Shown here: positions 1-11,280 of the stretch, in pieces | Layout: every line of letters begins with the position of its first letter | How positions within the stretch are numbered: the stretch's first letter is position 1 | Assembly (NCBI GenBank): GCA_001414345.1 | Contig: LLCB01000341.1 | Coordinates: 1-59,315 of the forward strand | Origin: Hymenoscyphus infarciens | Lineage: Eukaryota > Ascomycota > Leotiomycetes > Helotiales > Helotiaceae | Direction: 5' to 3' | DNA: 59,315 bases | Translations under genes and position numbers: made by a program | The notes under the pieces: generated by a model | What the model saw: the letters and a program-made list of their open reading frames with translations, nothing else | What the model was told of the DNA's origin: nothing | The model's database searches: none

Positions 1-3000
1 ACATTCTAGCCTAGTAGTAGTATTATACTAATAACTAGTATATCTTTTTTATACTTAGGTAAGTACTAGATACTTAGTTATAGACTTCTTAGATTAGTTT
101 TATATAGAGTTTAGTATTCTTTTAAACGTAAAGTTAATCCTTAAAGAGTAGTAAATTATCTAATAAGAGGTAGTATCTATTTAGAAGTTAATAACGTTCT
201 TTCTAAAAGGAGTATAGGTTATCTTCTTTTAACTTTTAAATTATATTTAAACTTATTCTTAGAATATTGTCTAACTAAATAGTATTAAGAGAGGTAGACT
301 ATTCTTATAAAAAGGTCTAAGTAAGTTTAGTGTTAATTTAAAGGTCTAAACGATTAGGTATTAAAAGAGTATATAAGTAACTATCTACTTTAGCTTAATT
401 ATAAGTTTTTAAGTCTTACTTATATTAGGTTAATATATCTACTTTTTAATTACTTTTTTTAAATATAAATTAGATCTAGAAGTTAAAGTCTAATAGAAAC
501 TCTATTTATTAGACTTACTTAGTTATAAGTAGCTTAGTTATTATAAAGTATTCTAATAATCTATAATCTAAATATATGTTAATATACTTCTAATATAATA
601 TAAGTTTAAAATGCTATTTCTTAAAAGCTTCTATAATAGTAGATAGCTCTTTGTTATAGATCTCCTAGTTTAATTTATAACTAACTAGGACGTATAAGTA
701 GAACTTAATAGAGTACTAAAGGCTATTATATTATTATAAGAATATACTTACTATTACTCCTTCTAAGGAGTCTATTTCTACCTTTGTATTATAATCGAGG
801 TCGAAGTAGTATAAGGTTTATATAGTAAGTAGCTAGGTTCTTAGTACTTCGAAGGCTTTGTTATATTTAGGTGTTTATAGAAATAGCTTTATAGAGTATA
901 TTATTATAATTAAGGGTTTAGCGATTTTGATATAACCTTTGATAAATTATCTATAGAATTCTATAAACCTTAGATAAGACTTTATACCTATTATAGTATT
1001 AGGTTAGACCTAGTTTTATAAAGACTTTACTTTTTCTAGGTTAACTTTAAGTCCTTTTATAGTTAAGATAAATCCTAAGTATTTAACTCTAGTAATATTA
1101 AATTCGCTTTTCTTAATATCTATCTAAAGTCCTACTTTTTAGAGTCGATTTAGAACCTTCTTAACCTATTCCTTATATTATTTAATAGTATCTAAATAAA
1201 TTAAAATGTTATTTAAGTAAGTAATATAGAAGTTGTTTAAATAATCGATTAAGATATTATTTATATAATGTTAATAAGTAGTAGAGCTATTATAGAGTCT
1301 AAAAGAGAGAACCTTATATTTATATATATTATACCTAGTTCTAAACGTAGTTATCTCTTCTAAGTCGAAGTCTATTTAGATTTAATAGAAAGCTTATCTA
1401 ATATCTAATTTAATAAAGATTTTAACTATCCTTATTCTAAAAAGGAGCTTATTAATATAAGAGATTAAGTAGGGATTATTTTAGGTTAGAGTGTTTAGCT
1501 TCTTATAATTAATATAAAACTATAATTTATTACTATTAGCCTTTTTAATAAAGAATATAAAAGAGGCGAAAGAGCTATTACTATTAATAATAAACCTCTT
1601 ATCTAGGTTCTTTATAAGATACTCTTTTTTAGTCTTAAGCTCTATAGTTAACTATTAATATAGAGGTGAAAAGGAGTTAGAAAGTAGCTTATTTAAAGTA
1701 ATTTTATAATTATATTTGTAGTAAGGAGGAAACTTATTAGAAGCTACTTTTAAGAACACGTCTTTATAGAATAAGTAATACTTTAGGAGTTAGGCCTATA
1801 TTAGAGCCCTTATCTTATCGTTGTCTTAGAGAGAGGCTAATCTCTTATTAATAATCTGATCTAGCTTATAGAGGCTTATTATATAAAATTCTAAATTAAG
1901 CTATTTTATATTATAATATATTATATTAGTGCTTATCTTATAAATAAAAGAATATAAGGTCTAGCTTTTTAAGGCTATATTAGTAGTTTATAGAGGCTTT
2001 AGACTAAAGTTAGATATTGAAATTTTAAGAGGTATTATTATAGATAGAAGTAATAACTTAGATATATTTATAAGTCTACTCTTTTTATGTCTTTCTTATT
2101 ACTAGATAGTATATTCCCTTTAGTTTATATTTAACTAGTAATTTAAAAAAGGTTTCTAGTTCTAGCTAGAAAGAGAAAGTAAAATTTCCTTATTATAGTA
2201 GAGAGTTAAGGGGTATTTAGCTAGCTAAGTAATCTAGTTCTTTAAGGAGTTAAGAAGAACTTTAAAATAGTTTAACTACTTATTACTAATAATTAAGTCT
2301 TATTATCTAAGGTCTAGGATAATAAAGAAGTAGTTATAGATATAACGTTTATCTATATTTAGATATAGTTATATAAACTAATTTACTATACTTTTAGTAC
2401 TATTATTATATTTATAAATAAACACTAAATAAGGTAGTTTCTAGATCTTTAAACCTATTACTTTTAATAATTATAAAGCTAGAGGTCGATTTAGAAATAA
2501 GTACCTATTTACTCTTATATCTATTAAAGTTTATATTTTAATATTATATCCTTATATACTAAGAGTAGTATTTATAAGAAACTGTTTTCCTTCTATAAGC
2601 TTAGAAAGGTTAAGTCTAGATAGATCATATTTATATAAGCTTAAGAAGATATTTTTACCTAGGCCTCTTTGTTTTCCTTCTAACTTAGGTTAGAGTTAGA
2701 GTACTCTTTAAATAGTTATTCTTTCTTAGGTTAATTGTCCTCCTCTATCTTATTAATACTAGGTAGATTAAGATAGTTAGGCTTAATATACCTAGGTTTC
2801 TTATAATTATAATACTTTATACTAGTAGAGAGTTAGTCTATAGACGAAGTCTTTAATCTTTTACTAGTAGAAAGGGGTTTAAAAGATTAAGAAGTTTTTT
2901 AAGAAGTAGTATAAAGTCTATATAAGAGTAGTAAGAGTTTTATTAAGGAACTAGATAAGGTTTAGTTAGTATTAGGCTTTTAGTAAGATAAGCTTATTAT

Positions 3001-4310
3001 AATAGGTTTTTTAGTACTTATTATACTAGTTATATATAACTTAGTATTATAACGCTGTTCCTTATCTATAAATAATAGATCTCTTACTATCTTATTAAAG
3101 TTAGTATTCTAGTACCTCTTACTATTAACTAATTAGGTTTAAAGCTAAAGTATAAGTTTATTCTATATATAGTAGAACTTATCTTACTTAGATACTTCTC
3201 TAAGTATTACTATACTTAAAAAGCAACTTTTAAATTCTATAAAACTTTCTCTTATATAACCCTTTTATTCTATTTAAAGAGACTAAAAAGCGTTCTAGGC
3301 ATCCTTCTTCTTATAACTTATTAGATAGTAGGTATTAAGAAGCTCGATTATCTCTTTATAGTCTTTAAATACTATCTTACTTATATTAGACTTATATTAG
3401 AGCTCTAAGTAGTTTTAGGCAAGTTTTATTATTGTCCTCTAAATAAGGGCTTTATAAGTTAAAGGCGTCTAATAATAGTTAGTGTTTATATAAAGTTAAT
3501 TATATATTAATATTCTCTATTACTTATATATAGATAAAACACTATTATCTAAAAGTTTAATTTTTTCTATAATCTTACTTTTAATAGGTTAAAGGACTTT
3601 TAAGGTACTTTTAAGTTATAGGTATAGAGTAGGTTATAGTAAGAGATAAATATTAGAGGTAGAGTCTTACCTATAATAATAGTTTAAAGAGGTAGAAGGA
3701 GGTGTTTATATAAGTTAGATTAGACTTAGACTTTAGTTATTATTTAGTAGTTATTAACTAATTTACTATACTAGATCTAATAATTAGGTAATCTAATTAT
3801 CTTACTCTAAAATTCTCTATTCTTTTTCTTAATCCTTAGCCTTTATAGCTTAGATTATACTCTATATCTTATCTATATTAGAGAAGTCTTATTAATCTCT
3901 TTAGCTTTTAAGTACTAGGCCTTTACTTTTATTATTCTTAGGTTTCTTACTATTCTTAGGTATATAGTACTAAGTTAAGGACCTTTTAGTAAAGGCTTAA
4001 CTTTATTCTCTAAAAGAGTGCTCTATGTTTAAGAGTAGAGCTTAGAAGAGATTAGAGGTCGCTCTAGATTCTAATATATTAAATATTAAATTAGAAGGGA
4101 GAGGTAGGATTAGATTTAGAAGCCTTTTAGATAACTATTATAAGTTAGCTTATTTACTAAATCTAGGGTTATTAGAACTCTTAGGAAATACTTAGCGTAT
4201 TCTAATCTCTTAATATATACTAAAACACGATTTATACTAGCTATCTATATAGATAATAAACCCTACTATTACTAGCTGTCTAAGTAGTCTCTAATTACCT
4301 AGCTATGTGA
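1..4310 (-). mobile_element. RIP-degraded Ty3/gypsy retrotransposon (pol and probable gag), cut by the window edge
   Basis: AT-saturated block with no usable ORF. Reading the minus strand through stops gives clear gypsy pol. At ~1460-1560 there is an RT block like 'FIKKAN...L-FYINYKKLN'. At ~1200-1230 there is YLNNIL, which matches the RT active-site motif YLDDIL with Asp codons GAT/GAC changed to AAT/AAC, as G-to-A mutation by RIP would do. At ~780-870 a 'KAFEVLRT...FDLDYNTKVEIDS' block and at ~600-720 'KLN-EIYNKELSTIIEAF' match the RNase H domain. Order RT then RNase H toward lower coordinates fixes the minus orientation. Integrase should lie further left and is mostly outside the window; protease and gag should occupy ~2.1-4.2 kb but are too degraded to read. 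Non-functional. Confidence 0.85.
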
Positions 4311-4399
4311 GGATGTTATTATAATGTTCTAAATTAAGTATAAATTAACTTCTAAATAAGGAGTAGCGATAAGCTTAAAAAGAGATATTATTAAGGCTA

Positions 4400-6050
4400 T
4401 TACTAGTAAAGAAGAGTTATTATTTTTATATAATAGTATAAAATATATATAACTATAGTAGAGGTATATAGAAGTACGTATAGTAGAATAACGTATATAG
4501 ATACTAGGTACTAATACAGAAGAAAATAATAACTGTCTCTCTACTATACTAAACATAAACGTTTATATATAAGAAGGTTAGAAGCTTCTAAGTTCTAATA
4601 ATAATAATAACCGAGCCCTGCCTAATATAGCTAATACTAAATAATAAGAGCTGAAAAGCTAAATATATAACCTCTAATCCTTTAGAAAGCTAAATATATA
4701 ATATCTAAACCTTAATCCCTTTTATATATAAATGTTAGATATTAATATCTTTAGTACTTTGCTTATATAAGTATTAGTTATTTGTAATCTCGGCCTCAGA
4801 GATATTAGAGGTATTAGTACTACTTAGAGGTATCGGCAGTTTTACGAATACTAATAATTTAGAATAGTGCTATTATATAATAATCTAGGATAGCATGCTA
4901 TCATATATATAAGAGTATATTTAGTAGATTAATATATATAAATACTAGGTACTAATATAGAAGAAAAGACTAAATTAAGTCTTTTCTAACTATAGAAGAG
5001 TAGATAGCTATATATAAAAGGTTTAAATAATATAAAAGAGAGTTAGATAATATAAAAAGGTTTAAAAGCTATTTGAAAGCTAAATCTAAAACCTTTCTAA
5101 ATTAGATAATATAAAATAATAACTACTAAAACTCTTATAAAGCTAGTATCTTATAGCTACCTTAGTAGAAGAAAGGGTAAGAGTAGATAGATAAATATAT
5201 AGGTTTCTATAGAGCTTAAGAGCGAGCTCTACTAAAGAGAGAGAAATATAATAGTCTAGTTTAGGTTTTAGACTTATTATATAACTCTTTACTACCTAGT
5301 AGAATCCTATATATTAGTATTATTTAGAGCTATCTTCGCTCTTTATCTTTAGTTTTCGCGTTAATAACTACGAATAGACTACTTCTCTACTCTACTTCTA
5401 TCTTATTATTATATTTAAGTCTCGATAAGAATAATAACTAAGCTCTATCTAATATAGCTAATACTAAATAAGAAGAGCTAAAAAGCTAAATATATAATAT
5501 CTAAATCTTAATCTCTTTTATATATAAATATTAGATATTAATATCTTTAGTATCTTTAGTTATATAAGTATTAGTTATTCGTAAGCTTAGCTTAGAGATA
5601 TTAGTAGTTTTATAAAAGCCGGTAATTCAGAATAGCGTACTATTATAAATAGTACGAAGTATATACTACTACTAAAGAGATATATAGAAGTATATTCGAG
5701 ATAGAATAATATATATAACTACTAAGCTCTAGTATAGAAGAAAAGGAAAAACTATCTCTCTTCTATACTAAATATAAGTATCTATATATAAAAGGTCGGA
5801 AACTACTAAGGTCTAATAATAATAATAACCGAGTCTTATCTAATATAGCTAATACTAACTAATAAGAGCTGAAAAGCTAAATATATAATATCTAACTCTT
5901 AATCTCTTCTATATATAAATATTAGATATTAATTTCTTTAGTATCTTTAGTTATATAAGTATTAGTTATTCGTAATCTTAGCTTAGAGTTATTAGTAGTT
6001 TTATAAATACTAGTAATTCAGAATAGCGTACTATTATATAATCTACTTTT
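4400..6050. repeat. Three degenerate direct repeats (~400 bp unit), possibly LTR fragments
   Basis: The same AT-rich text recurs in one orientation. Copies run from about 4597, 5415 and 5811, each carrying 'CTAATATAGCTAATACTAA', then 'AGCTAAATATATAA', then 'TATATAAATATTAGATATTAAT', then 'TAAGTATTAGTTATT'. The stretch before the first copy (4400-4596) matches the stretch before the third (5650-5810), so the real unit is longer than one block. Copies differ mainly by transitions. They sit just upstream of the minus-strand gypsy body, where a 5' LTR would be, and TG at 4314 could be an LTR terminus, but I cannot define clean ends. Unit borders are approximate. Confidence 0.6.
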
Positions 6051-7193
6051 AGCTAACTTATATACTATATTATATTATATATATAATATAGTTTTATAGT
6101 TTTAGCTTTATATTATAGTTTTTTTTAAGAAATATATTATAAGTCTTTTAGTATATAGACTCTAGTTTAATTAAATATATCGCTATAAAATATAAAAGTA
6201 GTAAATACTATTTAACTAAAAAGTCTTCTTTTTATAACTAGAATACTCTTATTTTAGAGTATATTTACTTATATAGTAGAATAAGTACTTTTAATTAGTA
6301 TTTTAGATATTTATAATTATTTAAATAATAAAGATAGTAATTACTATTATAATAAAATAAAGAGATAAGAGAATCTTACTAAAACTTACTTCTAAGCGTG
6401 TATATTATTTAATAAGTACTTTAATAATACTAAAACATAAGTAGTTTTTTAAAAATACTCTAAGTTAGAACTAATAAATAATTATTTTAGCTTTTTATTA
6501 AAAATTTATTATATAGAAGATAGTAACTTCTTCTTTTTAATTATTCTAGTTTATTCTTAACTTAGTAGTTTATTAAATTCTATTTAAAGTATTATATATA
6601 GCTTTTCTAACTCTTTTCTTATTTTATAGATAGTCTCTAATCTCTTAATATAAAAGAATTTTAAGATAATAAAAATAGACTTTCTTTTACTTTTTTTAAT
6701 ACTTTTAAGATTATATTTTTACTCTTTATATACTCTAGTTAATATTTTATAAGAAAGATCTTATTCTACTTAGATTAGAACTAGTTCTTAAGAAGCTTAG
6801 ATTATACTAAGCTAAGTAGTTAGTTTAAGAAAAATAGAATAAAGAAGTAAAGAAGTCTTTTAAAAGATAAGTTTCTAGCTTTTTACTATATTATACTTCT
6901 ATTTCTAAACTATTCTTTCTAGACTAGCTAACTCTTTTAATAATATAGATAAGAAAGAAAGAGATAGATTATATATAAGAGTATATTATAGAAGCTATTA
7001 AGTATTAGAAACCTTTAGCTCTCTCTATTATCTAAGTATAAAATAAATTCGAGTTTATAATATAATTCTTAATATTAAAGAAAACTCTAATCTTTTCTAG
7101 AGTTTATAATCTCTCTATAGTAGAAATAGATTATAAACTTAAAAAGAATATAAATAAGATAATTTAAAAGAATAAAAAGATATCTAGTTATTA
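6051..7193. other. AT-rich RIP-type sequence without recognisable gene
   Basis: Dense TA/TTA/ATA sequence with stops in all frames. Some stretches keep codon-like runs with lysine/isoleucine bias, so this is probably another mutated transposon, but I could not match it to a family. Confidence 0.5.
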
Positions 7194-7646
7194 AGAGCTT
7201 ATTTAGCTAGCTATGAGATAATATTAAATTATCTAATAAATATACTAGAATCTTTTAAAAGTAGTATAGTATATATTTATTTATTATCTAATTATTTAGA
7301 TAATATATTTAGTAATCGTTTAACTCGCTTATCTAATATCTTAGAGCTAGTATTTTGTCTTAGAATAGTAGTAATATACTTAGATAAGAAAAAAGATATA
7401 TCTAGATATATTCTAATTATCGTAGTTTTAGTAATAATAGAATAATAACTTTTTTTTAGTAGAGATAATCTTTTATATAAATATTAGATTATTTAGCTAA
7501 ATAATCTAGCTTAAAAAATATATAAGTTAAACGATTTAATATATATTAAAGTAGTAAATATATTAAATTATTTATTATTATTATAACGCCTTTTTAGTAG
7601 TATATAATCTAAACTATCTAAAAATTATACTAGCTAAATAAGCTCT
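7194..7646. mobile_element. MITE-like element, left-flank copy (453 bp, 17-bp perfect TIRs)
   Basis: Starts AGAGCTTATTTAGCTAG and ends with its exact reverse complement CTAGCTAAATAAGCTCT. The interior aligns over its whole length with 56556-56989 in the right flank, in the same orientation, including blocks such as 'AATCGTTTAACTCGCTTA' against 'AATCGTTTAGCTCGTTTA' and 'TTTTTAGTAGTATATAATCTAAA' type text near the 3' end. No coding capacity. Differences between copies look like transitions, consistent with RIP after duplication. The target-site duplication is not clear; TA is possible. Confidence 0.75.
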
Positions 7647-7980
7647 AAGCTTTAAAAGAAATAGAGTTAGAAAAAGAGAAAGAAGCTAATATAATAAATA
7701 TAAGAATTATAAGACTTATAAAACCTTAGAAGCTAAAAGAGAAGCTAAATTTTAAGTTTTAGAAAGAGTTTCTAGAATAGAAGAAGATAATAATTAAGTA
7801 ACCTAGTTTATATAAATATAATAGTTATAAGTTTTTTATATTATTTTATTTAATTAATATATAGAAACTATTAACTTCTCTTACTTAGAAGAGATAAACG
7901 ATTACTTTATCTCTAAGTAGGTTTTAGTTACTAATTAGTATTCGCACGTTATCTACTATCTCTTCTTTCTTAACTGTCTA
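7647..7980. other. AT-rich tail of left flank; compartment boundary near 7985
   Basis: Continuation of AT-rich, gene-free sequence. Base composition changes abruptly to normal island DNA at about 7985. Confidence 0.6.
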
Positions 7981-8268
7981 TTATATATAGAGCGCTTTGG
8001 CTGTGAAAAGGCCTATGCGTCTATAGACAGTTAGAGGAGAGGGGTGGTACAAGCCGTTGAATTCGCTTATTATATCCTGATAACGATTCCGAAAGTTTAG
8101 TAGCTTCTGATATCTGATTGTTCTAGTGGACGACCAGAAGCGATGAGATACATGGTACCTCTTTGACACCTCATCGTACTTTGAGCAATAGTTTGGCCCA
8201 ATTGTTAGGACCTGATTTGGTTCTTTTCTTACTCGTGGATATTGTTGTACAAGTGAGGGGTTTTTCAT
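7981..8268 (-). CDS. Doubtful 95-aa hypothetical protein at the island boundary
   Basis: Open from an ATG at 8268 to a stop exactly at the AT-rich boundary. The product is basic and Tyr/Arg-rich (YHVSHRFWSSTRTIRYQK...), with no signal peptide, membrane segment or family motif that I know. It could be a fragment of a gene truncated by the adjacent transposon block, or chance. No intron or regulatory evidence. Confidence 0.15.
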   Translation of the reverse strand: MKNPSLVQQYPRVRKEPNQVLTIGPNYCSKYDEVSKRYHVSHRFWSSTRTIRYQKLLNFRNRYQDIISEFNGLYHPSPLTVYRRIGLFTAKALYI

Positions 8269-8764
8269 TCTGTTTACGGGTTCACTGAAAAGTTTTCAGC
8301 TAAAAGCCTTGTGCAAGACTGAAGTAATTTCCCTCAAAGCTGCAGTCAGTCAGCCAGAAATTTATCATGCATCTTGTACTACGTGTCCTTATCAATATTA
8401 GGTTACCGAAAAGCATGATACAACGTTTCTAATACTACCTTTCAGTTGGCATAACGGATGGAGAAGCCCGGCAAAGCTGAGACCCACGTGGACTTGCATG
8501 CGTCAGTATTTCTCGGGCTTCTAATTCGTCAAAGTCAAGCTGGAAGAAGATCCGAGAAGAGAATATGTAGGTACCCGACGACTGTCCAGCTGATCTTCAC
8601 AGGGCTTGTACGCAAGTAACCGGTTGCAATTCGGGATCTGAATTATTCTAGGGAAAGCAAGAAAAAGCAAGTAGAGGCGGTAGTTACAACAGCAAGCACG
8701 TTGTATTAATATGCGTAATATGCACCTCCTCATACGTCCAAAAGACTATCCAAAAAACACCCCC
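8269..8764. other. Intergenic, 3' flank of the MDR oxidoreductase gene
   Basis: Island-type composition. I see no gene, repeat or RNA here. Short ORFs on both strands overlapping the next gene are frame shadows. Confidence 0.5.
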
Positions 8765-9977
8765 TCAGTCAATCTCAATCACAAACTTTCCAACCCCTCC
8801 CTTGGCATCATACACTTGTTGACACCCCGCTCTCACACCCTCGATATCAGAAAGTTTCGTCTTCCTCCCAACAATCGCCTTCAACTTTCCCTCCTCAATA
8901 AACTCAGTCAACAAATCCAACTCCTCCTTACCGCTCGACACAGCAAGATACTGATAATAGATCCCCTTCCTCTTAGTCCACGCTTTGACGACCCAATCGA
9001 AAATATTCATGATATATCGAAGCCAGAATGGTATACCAGGCTGCATCTTGTTGAGCTCAGTGCCGTTAGGAAGTAAAGAGATGGAAACAATGACACCACC
9101 CCTCTTCATGAGCGAAAGACTCGAAAGAGCACCGCCCATTGTATCGAACATGAAATGCACATTCCCCTTCCCCACCGCCTTGTTAACATCCTCCTTGGTA
9201 TAATCCACAATCTGATCCGGCATCGCATGTCCAAGATACTCCCCAACTTTCGCGATCTTCCCAGGTGAAAGCGTAGTGATAACTTTCCCAGCACCATAAG
9301 CATTTTTTGCCAGTTGAATAGCAGTGGCTCCCGTTCCACTCAGTCCTGCGGGGATAAACACAGTCTTGCCCTTCAACCCACCTTCCAGTTTGCAATCGGC
9401 GATCTGGAAACTTCGCAATGCTGTTAAGCTGGCTAGGGGAATACTAGCAGCCTCTCCGAAAGTCAAGGATTTGGGTTTCAAAGCTGTGGCGCCAGCGGTG
9501 GAGAGACAGTATTCGGCGATTGTGCCTTTGAGGTTATCTGATAACTGGGAGTATACCTCGTCGCCGATTTTGAAGTTGGATACCGAGGAGCCGATTGCTA
9601 CGACGACGCCGGAAAGGTCGTGGCCTATTGTCTTTGGCCATCTGTTGAATTAGTACTTGTGATTATCCATCACCTTTGGGCTTACTTGTTGTCACCCATG
9701 AGTTTACCAAGACTAGATATTGGTTAACAGAAGATTGAAGGGGGGGGGGGGGAGATGAGAAAACTCACTCGGAAGCCATCTTGACATCTACGGGATTTAC
9801 AGATGCGGCTTTGACTTGGATTAATAATTGATCTGGTTTCGAGATCGTGGGTACGGGGATGGTGGCGAGTTGATATTCGGTTGGTTTGCAGTATTTTGTT
9901 AGAGCGATTGCGCGCATCGTGCGGGGTATTTGTGTGGCCATTTGGATGGATTGGTCTCGAAGAATTGCGGTTTTCAT
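8765..9977 (-). CDS. Zinc-independent MDR-family NAD(P)H oxidoreductase (quinone-oxidoreductase / RTN4IP1-like)
   Basis: Three exons, complement of 8765..9641, 9686..9712 and 9769..9977, give 370 aa. The 27-nt middle exon supplies DLGKLMGDN and restores frame on both sides (donors GTGAGT and GTAAGC, acceptors CTAG and CAACAG). The N-terminal GroES-like fold (MRAIALTKY..., ASVNPVDVK, then GHDLSGVV at ~85-92) is followed by the Rossmann dinucleotide site AGLSGTGATAIQLAKN at ~178-192. The Cys/His ligands of zinc alcohol dehydrogenases are absent, so it belongs to the quinone-reductase branch of the MDR superfamily; the substrate cannot be told. ATG at 9977 is the longest start; ATG at 9941 (MATQIP) or 9920 (MRAIAL) is as plausible. 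The first intron holds a 14-base homopolymer G run on the plus strand. Confidence 0.9.
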
Positions 9978-11280
9978 TTCGATAAATAAGTTGTATTAAA
10001 GGTAAGAAGTTGTGATTAAGAATGTTTGCTATACAATATATCAGCTTTCTTCCCCATCTCAGTCTCCAAGCTATATCAACCACAACCGGTCCTCACTTCT
10101 CCCGCTTCCATCTGATACCTATCACCCCAGTACGTACCTACCTACCTTCCCACGCCCTTCCTCGCTTTTGCCAAACTTCCGACAGCCAGCCTTCGGGATC
10201 TCGCAAACTATTCTTAGTGAGGATTAAAATCACGATGGAGTGCTTGTGATATGATTGGTGATGGGCTTCTGGGGATGGGCGGAGTTCCCCGCACCACGCC
10301 TTCGCTTTCATGGTGTGATTTTATGTTTTGTGGTTGGTATGTTTTATTTAGAAAATCTATGATTCATGACTTTTTTCCTTCGGATCTCTGAAAAGCACTA
10401 TGGTGCCCACCACAACCAGATCATGAGCATGTATTCAAATTTACGAGTCTCAAAGAACTCCCTTAGTAACTTCGTCCTCTACTTTTCCCTTTTCTATCTA
10501 ACACTCTCTCATAAACGATATTCTAGTCTGTTGAATTCACCACTCTCTCACCACTTACCGGCTCCACCCCTTATCGACTCACCATCCCACCATCCCATCA
10601 TTCCATCCCAAGATCACGGCTAATGAACCAAGAGTAGTCTGTGTAAACTAATTAATGCCTTCTATTCTCAGCCCAAAAGTGGATTTTGTTGCAAATCGTA
10701 CCACTGAGCTGATATCCTTTGCAGAGCTAACTTACTATTTACTCTCCATCCCAAGCTTCACGGCTATTAAAATGGACAAGAGTAGGGTAATCATACCATG
10801 GACACCTTCTATCTTGAACCCAAAAGTAGACTTTTGTTGCAAGTCGCACCGCTGATCAGATATCCTTTACAAGGTTGGCACTGCCAACTTGCCAACTTGA
10901 GATGAAAATAGTAGGAGAGAACCTTGATTCTTCCCCATGTGCTGTGCAGGCACCGACATACGGAGGCAGTGTCAAAATTATCTTATCAAATTTATCGTGA
11001 CTGCTGAGAATTGAACATGGATGATCAGAAAATGGAAGAAGTATTCCAAGAATGTGAAATGATCAGACGGATATTTCAACACAGCTTATCGGCCCGTTTA
11101 CGGTGATCCAAGGTCTATCATGTGGCTCAGACAATTCGATGTCATGTCTCTGATATGATATTCCCAAGACCACGGAGCCAAATACGCCACCTCAATCAGT
11201 CCAGACATCAATACATTCTCACATGAATTGAAACATAATATTTTGATTCATGCTTTGGATTCCTACAAATCTAAACCCTA
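9978..11280. other. Intergenic region between two minus-strand genes
   Basis: 5' flank of the oxidoreductase and 3' flank of the Trs130 gene. Apart from the direct duplication at 10602-10880 I see no gene. Small ORFs at 10.0-10.9 kb are low-complexity Ser/Pro/His-rich chance frames. Confidence 0.5.
10602..10880. repeat. Tandem direct duplication (~130 bp unit, two copies)
   Basis: 10602-10731 and 10744-10880 share blocks in the same order: CCATCCCAAG, CACGGCTA, AAGAGTAG, CCTTCTAT, CCCAAAAGT, TTTTGTTGCAA, CTGAT, then GATATCCTTT. Identity is moderate (substitutions plus small indels), so the duplication is old. No coding frame is conserved between copies. Confidence 0.7.

Noticed and set aside
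4329..4556. 75-aa minus-strand ORF in the left AT-rich block
   Set aside because: Ile/Tyr/Leu/Ser-only composition is what random TA-rich sequence encodes; it lies in degenerate repeats.
8711..9653. Plus-strand ORFs opposite the MDR oxidoreductase
   Set aside because: Frame shadows of a well-supported gene on the other strand.
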